From contig JAJZXF010000008.1 in NCBI GenBank assembly GCA_021802485.1, positions 1-51,057 on the forward strand: a stretch of 51,057 nt of DNA, read 5' to 3'. Source of the DNA: Actinomycetes bacterium (lineage in GTDB: Bacteria > Actinomycetota > Acidimicrobiia > Acidimicrobiales > JAJZXF01). The first letter of the stretch is position 1. Every line of letters begins with the position of its first letter. The notes beneath the pieces are model-generated. The model was not told the DNA's origin and did no database searches. It was given only the letters and a program-made list of their open reading frames with translations. Shown here in pieces: positions 44,256 to 51,057 of the stretch. The translations under genes and the position numbers were made by a program.

Positions 44256-47200
44256 GTCGGTTGGATGCTAACCGCTGTCGTGGTGCTGCTGCGAGGCGGA
44301 GTCATGTTACCTGCTGCGGCGACTCCGTGATCCAACCGCTCGCGCGGGGACCAGTCTTCGGTCCCATCCGCCGACTGGGAGTCCTGGGACTTGGCAGGTT
44401 CTGTGACGACCGGCAACAGGGTTCTAACCAGTTCAGCGAGGTCTTTCGGGTTCTCTTGGCCTGGTGCTAGCGGTATGATCAGTTGCTGGTCAATCTCTTT
44501 GTAGATCGCCTTGGGATGAAGTCTGTTCAGCCGGGCTCTGAGGCTCGCTGGAAGCTGAACCGGCGAGAGCCGTGCGATCCAGTTGCTCCGGCCATCAGGT
44601 GTGAGATCTCGTGGTCCTGCACCTGAACGCGTCACTGCTACCTCTCTCAGCTGTGTTCTAAGGCATACGGTACGCAGGAGTGCCACGTCGACAAGCAGAG
44701 CCGCAGCCGGTGGTAGGGGGCCGTAACGATCGGCCCACTCCTCGGCCATGTCGCGGACCCCCTCCTCGCTCTCGACGGCCACCATGCGCCTGTAGGCTTC
44801 GAGGCGCAAGTCATCGCGGGAAATGTAGCTACGCGGCAGGTGCGCGTCGACAGGGAGATCCAGCTTCACCTCCACTGGTTGGTGAGGAGTCTCCCCCTTG
44901 AGTTCGGAGATCGCCTCCGAGACCATTTGAACGTAAAGGTCGTAACCAACCGCTGCTATATGACCGGACTGGCTCTTGCCCAATAGGTTACCAGCCCCTC
45001 TCATTTCCAAGTCGCGCATTGCAATCTTGAATCCGGACCCGAGCTCGGTATTCTCGCCGATAGCCTTCAAGCGCTCGTAGGAGCCCTCGGATAGCTCGCG
45101 ATTTGGTGGGTAGAAGAAGTAGGCGTATGCGCGTTGGCCGGAGCGACCCACGCGGCCTCGCAGTTGATGAAGCTGTCCTAGCCCGAGGTGGTCTGCGGAG
45201 TCGACAACCAGGGTGTTGACGGTGGGAATGTCGATGCCCGACTCGATGATCGTCGTGCATACGAGGACGTCAGAACGTTGCTCCCAAAAGTCCAGTGCTA
45301 CGGACTCCAAGCTGCCCTCGTCCATCTGACCATGGGCGACGGACACCCGAGCTTCTGGAACTAGCTGGCGCAAACGTTCTGCGACGAGGTGAATATCGCG
45401 GACTCTATTGTGAACGAAGAAAACCTGGCCCTCTCGGAGCAGTTCTCGACGCACCGCCTCGCTGACAGCTCGCTCGTCGTACTCGCCCACATAGGTCAGA
45501 ATCGGTTGACGCTCGACCGGGGGGGTTCTGATGAGGCTCAGTTCGCGGATTCCAACCAGGCTCATCTCCAGGGTGCGCGGGATCGGGTTCGCTGTGAGGG
45601 TTAGGACATCCACCCCGGTCGCGAGTTTCTTGATGGCCTCTTTGTGCTGGACACCAAAGCGTTGCTCCTCGTCTACGATGAGTAGCCCCAGGTTCTTGAA
45701 CCGCACCCCGTCCGAGAGCAGCCGATGTGTTCCAATCACCACATCCGCTGTACCTTGAGCGACCCGGTTTTCTACCTCGCGGGCTTGAGGGTCGGTCAGG
45801 AAGCGAGAAAGCATCTCCACCCTCACCGCAAGACCCGAAAATCTCTCACTGAAGGTCTCGTAGTGCTGGCGAGCAAGAAGGGTGGTTGGTACGAGCACGC
45901 CCACCTGACGACCGTCCAGGACCGCTCTAGCAGTAGCTCGTATCGCGATCTCCGTCTTGCCGAACCCAACATCGCCGCAGACCAGGCGGTCCATTGGCAC
46001 AGGGCGTTCCATGTCGGCCTTTACGTCATTGATTGCACGTGTCTGGTCAGGGGTGAGCACGTATGGGAAGTCAGCATCCACATCCGCTTCTCCGGCGGGA
46101 TTTTCAGAAAAGGCGTGACCCTCGCTCACGAGGCGTTTTCGGTAGAGCTCGACGAGCTCCTCAGCGATCTCTTGGACGCTCGATCGAACTTTCGACTTGG
46201 TCCTCGCCCAGTCCGATCCTCCCATCCGGCTAAGGGTGGGAGTTTCCCCGCCAGTGTAGGGTGTCACTACCGCGATCTGATCCGTCGGCACGTAGAGCCT
46301 GTCCCCTCCTCGGTACTCGAGAAGCAGGTAGTCGCGGTTCGATCCACCAAGCGCACGGGTGACCATGCCGCGATAGTGCGCAACTCCGTGGTGAGCATGG
46401 ACTACAAAATCGCCGGATTTCAGGGTGTCGAAGAAGCCCTCGACACTCGCGCGCTGTGCTCTTGGCGGTCTGTGGGGCCGTCTACGACCAGATGATAGGT
46501 CTGCTTCGGTGAGTATGGCGACCTTTGTCTCCAATAGAACGCAGCCCTTCTCCAATGGCTGGAGCACCAACCTTGCGCCCGGGTGAGAAAGGTCAATCGT
46601 CTGCGCGCTCGAATTGTTGGAATCGCTGTTGGCGCTAGTGGGGTCGATGAGTGGCACATCCAGCCCCTCTGATCGAAGGGAACTCCAGAGCCGTTCCGCG
46701 CTGTGCTTTCCCGAAGCGCAAATCGTGACTGAATAACCCTCTGCAAGCAGGCTGGCTACCTTGCTGAGTACGCCCGTGACCGCCCCAAATCCGGAGTCCC
46801 ACCCCGTTGCCCTGATAGAGGGGATTCCGAGGCCCTCCGAAGGCGGGAGGATTGATAGCATGCTGCCCTGAAAGCAAGAAAGGAGGCGATCATAGTCAAG
46901 GTGAAGCCTTGGCAGGCTGCTCGTTTCAGGGCTGACGCTGGAACTTGCCGTACTGGGGTTCCCCGTTTCCACGGGCTCAGGACGCGGCGGCGTGTTGAGC
47001 ACTCCCCATGTTCGAGCTAGCACGACCGCCAGAGATTCTTCTTCTGCAACAAGATCGTCGACTCGGCGGCGAATGCGGCGTGGATCGACAAGTACCAGCT
47101 GGCACTCGGGATCCAGTAGATCACACAGGAGCAGCTCCTTGTCCACAAGCCAAGGCATCCAGGACTCCATCCCGTCGAAGATCTGTCCTGCGGCAAGCTT

Positions 47201-48040
47201 CTCCCACTGCTCGCGACCCCAGGGCTCTGTCTCGAGCAGTTGCCGGGCGCGTTCTCGAACTAGTTCAGACGTAAGCAGCTCCCGGCAGGGAAAGACTACG
47301 GCTTCGTCAAGATTGCCGGTGGAACGCTGATCGCTGGCGTCGAAGTCTGTGAGGCGCTCCACCTCATCACCCCAGAGTTCTAGCCTGACAGGTGTTTGGG
47401 CTGTCGATGGGTAGATGTCGACGATCCCGCCCCGAACCGCGACCTCGCCGGGGTGCTCAACTTGGTACTCGCGCCTGTATCCCATGGCTATGACCCGATC
47501 GATGAGGTGGTCCATGTCGACTGTGTCTCCTCGCCGCACGACGACAGGTTCGAGGTTCGCGATCTCGAGAGGACCTAGGCGCTGTGCGAGGGCTCTTGCA
47601 GCCGCGACGATGACGACTGGTTCCTCTAGCGTGTGCTTGCCGGTCGGAGGGTTGCGAACGCTATTCTCGTCGTCTGAGCATGTGCCAGAGCTTTTCTCGG
47701 TTGGCTCCATGCGTTGAAGGAGTGTCCAGAGGACCTTTGCCCGCTGGCCAGCGGTTTGCGAAGAAGGACTCATCCTCTCGAACGGGAGTGTCTCCCAAGC
47801 TGGGAACTCCATCACGCCTCCATCGCCGAGAAATGCCCTCAGGTCATTCGCAAGATTCTCCGCGTCCTTTGTCGTGGGTACGCAAATGAGCGCCGCGCCG
47901 TCAGGTCGGCGAGCGGCTAATGCGGCTGTGACAACAGCCAAGGCCGGTTCCGGGACTGCGAGCGTGCCTGATTCCACATCGAGCACGCTCGCGAGGCTCG
48001 GGTCTTCTCTGACACTGGAAAGGAGCGATTCAAGGGTCAC
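44252..48040 (-). CDS. mfd: Transcription-repair coupling factor
   Basis: ATP-driven translocase that removes stalled RNA polymerase and recruits UvrA. From GTG 48040 it is about 1262 residues; the open frame reaches 48229 but adds a non-homologous leader. The N-terminal UvrB-like module has [20 protein letters not shown] and [15 protein letters not shown]. The RNA polymerase-binding domain begins near [15 protein letters not shown]. The helicase motor has [53 protein letters not shown] and [20 protein letters not shown]. The C-terminal D7 domain is present. It is the first gene of the mfd-foldase-mazG-eno-ftsB run and divergent from cytochrome b. Confidence 0.96.
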   Translation of the reverse strand: MTLESLLSSVREDPSLASVLDVESGTLAVPEPALAVVTAALAARRPDGAALICVPTTKDAENLANDLRAFLGDGGVMEFPAWETLPFERMSPSSQTAGQRAKVLWTLLQRMEPTEKSSGTCSDDENSVRNPPTGKHTLEEPVVIVAAARALAQRLGPLEIANLEPVVVRRGDTVDMDHLIDRVIAMGYRREYQVEHPGEVAVRGGIVDIYPSTAQTPVRLELWGDEVERLTDFDASDQRSTGNLDEAVVFPCRELLTSELVRERARQLLETEPWGREQWEKLAAGQIFDGMESWMPWLVDKELLLCDLLDPECQLVLVDPRRIRRRVDDLVAEEESLAVVLARTWGVLNTPPRPEPVETGNPSTASSSVSPETSSLPRLHLDYDRLLSCFQGSMLSILPPSEGLGIPSIRATGWDSGFGAVTGVLSKVASLLAEGYSVTICASGKHSAERLWSSLRSEGLDVPLIDPTSANSDSNNSSAQTIDLSHPGARLVLQPLEKGCVLLETKVAILTEADLSSGRRRPHRPPRAQRASVEGFFDTLKSGDFVVHAHHGVAHYRGMVTRALGGSNRDYLLLEYRGGDRLYVPTDQIAVVTPYTGGETPTLSRMGGSDWARTKSKVRSSVQEIAEELVELYRKRLVSEGHAFSENPAGEADVDADFPYVLTPDQTRAINDVKADMERPVPMDRLVCGDVGFGKTEIAIRATARAVLDGRQVGVLVPTTLLARQHYETFSERFSGLAVRVEMLSRFLTDPQAREVENRVAQGTADVVIGTHRLLSDGVRFKNLGLLIVDEEQRFGVQHKEAIKKLATGVDVLTLTANPIPRTLEMSLVGIRELSLIRTPPVERQPILTYVGEYDERAVSEAVRRELLREGQVFFVHNRVRDIHLVAERLRQLVPEARVSVAHGQMDEGSLESVALDFWEQRSDVLVCTTIIESGIDIPTVNTLVVDSADHLGLGQLHQLRGRVGRSGQRAYAYFFYPPNRELSEGSYERLKAIGENTELGSGFKIAMRDLEMRGAGNLLGKSQSGHIAAVGYDLYVQMVSEAISELKGETPHQPVEVKLDLPVDAHLPRSYISRDDLRLEAYRRMVAVESEEGVRDMAEEWADRYGPLPPAAALLVDVALLRTVCLRTQLREVAVTRSGAGPRDLTPDGRSNWIARLSPVQLPASLRARLNRLHPKAIYKEIDQQLIIPLAPGQENPKDLAELVRTLLPVVTEPAKSQDSQSADGTEDWSPRERLDHGVAAAGNMTPPRSSTTTAVSIQPT

Positions 48041-48219
48041 CACGGCAAGGCTACCGGATGGTGGTCCCACTGCAGTTGCCGACCGTTGCGCTCGACGGGC
48101 TGTGAAGCTACCCTGGTTGTCGTGCTGCTGGCTGCATGGACAGGTGCCTGCGGGAACGGCTCCCGCAGTTGGAACCGCATGGTGATGCCAACTGTTTACA
48201 GCCTGATCGGGCAGGTTGG

Positions 48220-49272
48220 ATGACCGCACTGTCGTTTAGCAGTCCCCAGTGGTTGCCACATCTATTTGGTGCAGTGATCAACCTGAAACCCCATGATCAC
48301 TACTTCCACTTGGGTTTCATAGTCATATCGCTGGCGAACCTCCTTGTAATCGTGGCGATGTTGATCCTGTTCGTTCTGGCTATCCTCCTGCCCTTCGTGC
48401 ACGGTCGTCAGAAAGGACCTCACCAGTCGGACGCCGCGGCATTGGAGCGCACGAGGCCGCGCGGGCTGGATGCTGCGCGCGAGGAGGACACTCGCGGACT
48501 GTGGACAGCCGCGGTGCGCAGGGCGGGTCTTCGCCTGCTTCCCCCAGAAAAGCTTCTCCCCGATGATCAGCCGGCTTACGTATCTTCATGGATCTATGTG
48601 TTCGGCGTACTTGCGCTCTCGGGGTTCGTGGTTGTAGTTCTCTCTGGGGCCGTCTTGGCCCTGAAGGGCCCCACTTGGTGGCATACGAGCATCGTGGGTC
48701 ACTTTGTCAACTCGCTTCACCTCTGGAGCGTCGAGCTGTTCATGGCATTCATGGTGATCCATCTTTGGGGCAAGTTCTGGATGGCCGCATGGCGTGGCAA
48801 GCGGCGCCTCACCTGGATGACAGGCGTAGTTGCCTTCGTGCTGTCGATCTTCGAGGCGTACACGGGCTACCTTTCCCAGACGAATTTCGACTCGCAGTGG
48901 ATCGCGTTCGAGTCCAAGGACGCCTTCAATGCGTCGGGTATCGGTGCATTTGTAAACACGATGAACTTCGGCCAAGCTCTCATGCTCCACATCGTGTTTG
49001 TTCCGCTCGTGCTGGCTCTCCTGATTGGCGTTCATGTCGCTTTGGTAAGGATCAGGGGTGTCGTGCATCCCATAGACGCGGATCCTGGCGACACCGCGCT
49101 TGACGGCGCAGCGCCAGTGCGCCACATCAGCGATGAGGGCACAACAGAGGAAAGCCCATGTGTGGGCCAAGACGAAGAGCAGGTTGGTATACCGGCTGGC
49201 GCAGTGCCAGATGCTAGCGGTATACCGGCTGGCGCAGTGCCGAATAACAGCGAGGGGAGCATCATTGGCTAA
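48220..49272 (+). CDS. Cytochrome b (b6/QcrB-like N-terminal domain)
   Basis: 350-residue membrane protein from ATG 48220. Hydrophobic segments include FIVISLANLLVIVAMLILFV, WIYVFGVLALSGFVVVVLSG, LFMAFMVIHLW and MLHIVFVPLVLALLIGVHVAL. Haem ligands fit cytochrome b: H-x13-H in HLWSVELFMAFMVIH and H-x14-H in the MLH...GVH helix, the latter spacing as in b6. TGYLSQ matches the GYLL region. The charged C-terminal tail contains a duplicated 11-residue unit (GIPAGAVP). It overlaps the next gene by eight bases. No Rieske or cytochrome c gene is adjacent, so this is a partial or unusual bc-type unit. Confidence 0.82.
   Translation: MTALSFSSPQWLPHLFGAVINLKPHDHYFHLGFIVISLANLLVIVAMLILFVLAILLPFVHGRQKGPHQSDAAALERTRPRGLDAAREEDTRGLWTAAVRRAGLRLLPPEKLLPDDQPAYVSSWIYVFGVLALSGFVVVVLSGAVLALKGPTWWHTSIVGHFVNSLHLWSVELFMAFMVIHLWGKFWMAAWRGKRRLTWMTGVVAFVLSIFEAYTGYLSQTNFDSQWIAFESKDAFNASGIGAFVNTMNFGQALMLHIVFVPLVLALLIGVHVALVRIRGVVHPIDADPGDTALDGAAPVRHISDEGTTEESPCVGQDEEQVGIPAGAVPDASGIPAGAVPNNSEGSIIG
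49186..49241 (+). repeat. 33-bp duplication in the cytochrome b tail
   Basis: Two identical 23-bp blocks start at 49186 and 49219 (33-bp period) and encode GIPAGAVP twice in the hydrophilic tail. This is a recent tandem duplication. Confidence 0.85.
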
Positions 49273-50326
49273 GCACGCAGCTCCAATTGCCACTGTTTCC
49301 CCCAGCCGCCGAAGCATTAGGCGCCAGCGCCGGGCGGCAGATGCCGCTCCATGGACCGGCCCCGTCAGGCGCTACGACATTGTGAAGGAAGCGACGATAG
49401 CGTTTGTGGTCGTCGCTGTTCTCACAGCTGTGCTCGCTGTCATGTTCTCCTCCCCAGATGTCCCGCCTGTCACCATCAAGGCATGGGCAAGTGCCCAGCC
49501 GATCCGATTTACCAAGATCGCTCTCAGCGAGTTGGAGGGAACGAGTGACTCTGCGACCTATGGTCCGCCTTACAATCACGCATCTGGCAGCGTCCAATCC
49601 TTCAGGTCCATCTCGATCCAGCGTGCGCTAGGCGTCGCTTACCCGATCAATACTGCCAAGGCGTTCGTACTGCAGCCATTGGAGTCGAGCGACCAGGATC
49701 CTGGCCTAGCGAAGGCCATCCGTGAGTACAAGACTGCGTCAAGCGCTCAGCGACTGCGGTGGGAGAAGGACTACGGGACGGCACTTGCGCGGGCACGGAT
49801 GGTATCCCAGCACATTGTCTTGCCGCGAGGCCGCTACGGACCGGTTGCCAGGATGCTCAGCTCGTTGCTCTCAATGGCTCGCGCTGGTGGCCTTGATGCC
49901 CAGTTGATCACGCACTCCGCCTTTTACACGACGAACTATACAAAGCCGATCCTCTTCATGGGCGACTCGTGGAAGGCTCAGCATGCGCGCAGCTACTGGG
50001 GTCATGTCGTCAGCGCTCAGCATCTGAAGGGCTCCCAGTGGGGCGTGATGAACGAGACGGGAAGCTGGCCTGGGCAGCCTTGGCTATGGCTGTATACCAT
50101 GTGGTACCAGGTGCCCCCTATGAACCACTCCAGCAATGGAGACCTGATGGTGGTCATGATCATGACTATCTGCACGTTGGCCCTGCTTTTCGTGCCGTTT
50201 ATCCCGGGATTGCGGGACATCCCGCGCTGGATCCCCCTCCATCGAAAGATATGGCGTGACTATTACCGCATCATGGCCGAGCGGCAACCGGTTATACCTG
50301 GAAGCCAACCTTCGTCGGGTGGGTGA
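49265..50326 (+). CDS. Membrane partner of cytochrome b (function unknown)
   Basis: 353 residues from TTG 49265, with GAGGGG seven bases upstream; the start lies inside the last codons of cytochrome b. After a basic segment (SPSRRSIRRQRRAA) comes one helix, AFVVVAVLTAVLAVMFSS. A long extracytoplasmic domain follows (LSELEGTSDSATYGPPYN, PLESSDQDPGLAKAIREY, GDSWKAQHARSYWGHV, SWPGQPWLWLYTMWYQVPPM). A second helix, LMVVMIMTICTLALLFVPFI, precedes a short tail. The standard cytochrome b C-terminal PEWY motif is not seen. I recognise no family. The overlap makes it a likely subunit of the same quinol-oxidising or electron-transfer complex. Confidence 0.65.
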   Translation: MAKHAAPIATVSPSRRSIRRQRRAADAAPWTGPVRRYDIVKEATIAFVVVAVLTAVLAVMFSSPDVPPVTIKAWASAQPIRFTKIALSELEGTSDSATYGPPYNHASGSVQSFRSISIQRALGVAYPINTAKAFVLQPLESSDQDPGLAKAIREYKTASSAQRLRWEKDYGTALARARMVSQHIVLPRGRYGPVARMLSSLLSMARAGGLDAQLITHSAFYTTNYTKPILFMGDSWKAQHARSYWGHVVSAQHLKGSQWGVMNETGSWPGQPWLWLYTMWYQVPPMNHSSNGDLMVVMIMTICTLALLFVPFIPGLRDIPRWIPLHRKIWRDYYRIMAERQPVIPGSQPSSGG

Positions 50327-50336
50327 CCAGGGCAGT

Positions 50337-50582
50337 TCAAGCGGCCGCTGCAACGTAGCGGTCTAGCGAGTTCTGCCACCGGAACATTCGACGTGGCATG
50401 GTGTTGACGCGGTGGCTGATTGCGTCGAGGTCGGACTGTTCATTGACACCGATATCGGTTCCCTCGCCCACGTAGCGACGGGCCGGTCCGTTGAAGGGCC
50501 GCTACCATGGCTTGGCGAAGAACACCTTGATGTCCGCCAGGTCCTGCAGCTCGCGCCAGCGGGCCATCTCCCTGCCCTGATC
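50337..50582 (-). pseudogene. IS30-family transposase remnant
   Basis: The minus frame reads DQGREMARWRELQDLADIKV, then FFAKPW, a TAG, RPFNGPARRYVGEGTDIGV and ISHRVNTMPRRMFRWQNSLD. This corresponds to the end of IS30 transposases (SDQGxEMA...VYFxxPxxPWQRGxxENxNGLLRxYFPKGTDL...LNxRPR). The conserved WQRGxxEN stretch holding the catalytic Glu is mutated and carries the stop. Stop codons also precede DQG, so this is a dead fragment. Confidence 0.7.
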
Positions 50583-50691
50583 CTAGGAGAGTTCTGAAGT
50601 ATTCAGATCTTGGCCGATTGAATGTAGCAATAGTGCTGGTAACAGCCGCGCGACTTTGCCAAGAAGCCATTACTTCAGCGCTTTCCTAGAG

Positions 50692-50780
50692 CGGAGAGGC
50701 AGGGATTTGAACCCTGGGAGCCGGTTTCCCAGCTCAACTCATTAGCAGTGAGTCCGATTCGGCCGCTCTCGCACCTCTCC
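50692..50780 (-). tRNA. tRNA-Ser (GCU)
   Basis: The minus strand gives acceptor GGAGAGG/CCTCTCC, anticodon stem ACTCA/TGAGT around loop CTGCTAA (anticodon GCU), a long variable arm (GCTGGGAAACCGGC), T arm CAGGGTTCAAATCCCTG and discriminator G. This is a standard class II serine tRNA; CCA is not encoded. Its anticodon reads AGC and AGU. Confidence 0.95.
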
Positions 50781-50923
50781 TGGTGTTGGAACCGCTTTTA
50801 TCGTAGTCGATTCGTCTCAGGTCCACGGGCCGATGGGCTATAAGGCGAAGCATGCAGATGAGCACATAGGCACGGACCCTATCGGTTAGCGCCGACCGCC
50901 GCACAACTGGTTCGGGGCAAGGT
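50781..50923. other. Short spacer beside tRNA-Ser
   Basis: No gene or strong repeat is seen between the tRNA and the transposase tail. Transposase remnants lie on both sides of the tRNA, as often happens at tRNA integration sites. Confidence 0.3.
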
Positions 50924-51057
50924 TCAGGTGATTTCGTAGTGCAGGGTTCGGTTGGCCCACCATGGGACGGTGGTGTCAGGTGGGAGGTCGGCTTGAGGTA
51001 GAACTGGTGTGTAGGCGCGCCGTTCCAGGCGGATGGTGATGGTGTCGGCGGGTGTGT
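50924..51057 (-). pseudogene. C-terminal end of another transposase (cut by window edge)
   Basis: The minus frame reads TPADTITIRLERRAYTPVLP, then DTTVPWWANRTLHYEIT and a stop at 50924. It resembles the end of an actinobacterial transposase family whose proteins close with VPWW-GGRxLxxEF. The rest is outside the window, so intactness is unknown. Confidence 0.45.

Overview
The window looks like chromosome from an acidophilic actinobacterium of the Acidimicrobiia type. This is an inference from four things. The housekeeping order mfd - foldase - mazG - eno - ftsB - DUF501 - ppx is the actinobacterial order. There is a secreted sedolisin (S53), a family that works at low pH, ending in WFVASDGGIFSFG-type repeats. 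There are Rv0501/Rv0502/Rv0224c-like lipid or envelope genes. Base composition is moderately GC-rich, with many GTG and TTG starts. No rRNA gene is present to settle the taxonomy.

Layout. 1-0.6 kb: tail of a transposase and a gene-free stretch. 0.6-5 kb: S53 peptidase, divergent from a UbiB/ABC1 kinase. 5-8.7 kb: trpC-trpF-trpB-trpA on the minus strand, with short overlaps. 8.8-11 kb: OmpR-type response regulator and HAMP histidine kinase. 11-20.4 kb: an accessory island with low gene density. It holds inverted repeats, a thioredoxin-like gene divergent from a MerR regulator around a clear MerR-type operator, an amber-interrupted membrane gene, a broken IS-associated gene, a GAF-GGDEF protein, small overlapping genes, an unknown 264-residue protein, two copies of an interspersed repeat, and an MntA-HepT toxin-antitoxin pair whose HepT is cut by a transposase. 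20.5 kb: an unusual class I tRNA with a UAA anticodon.

20.7-26.7 kb: type B carboxylesterase, NlpC/P60 cell-wall peptidase (probably leaderless), methyltransferase, PlsC-type acyltransferase and epimerase. 26.7-35 kb: a minus-strand operon made of a 1568-residue protein (two glycosyltransferase domains, a coiled coil, a propeller-like domain and an Ig-like domain), then cysD, cysN, cysC and a GNAT acetyltransferase. 35-37.2 kb: second accessory patch with an ISAzo13-like remnant, a vapBC module and the third repeat copy. 37.1-48 kb: ppx, DUF501, ftsB, eno, mazG, a SurA-like foldase and mfd, all on the minus strand. 48-50.3 kb: a cytochrome b and a partner membrane protein. 50.3-51 kb: IS30 remnant, tRNA-Ser(GCU) and the tail of another transposase.

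How genes may work together. The giant glycosyltransferase shares a four-base stop/start overlap with cysD, so sugar transfer and sulfate activation (APS/PAPS) are probably co-expressed. That raises the possibility of a sulfated surface glycan, although no sulfotransferase is visible. The three repeat copies all lie beside accessory gene modules, two of them toxin-antitoxin loci. The mazG reading frame has no ATG, GTG or TTG at the position its fold requires, but an AUC codon sits eight bases after a strong Shine-Dalgarno sequence.
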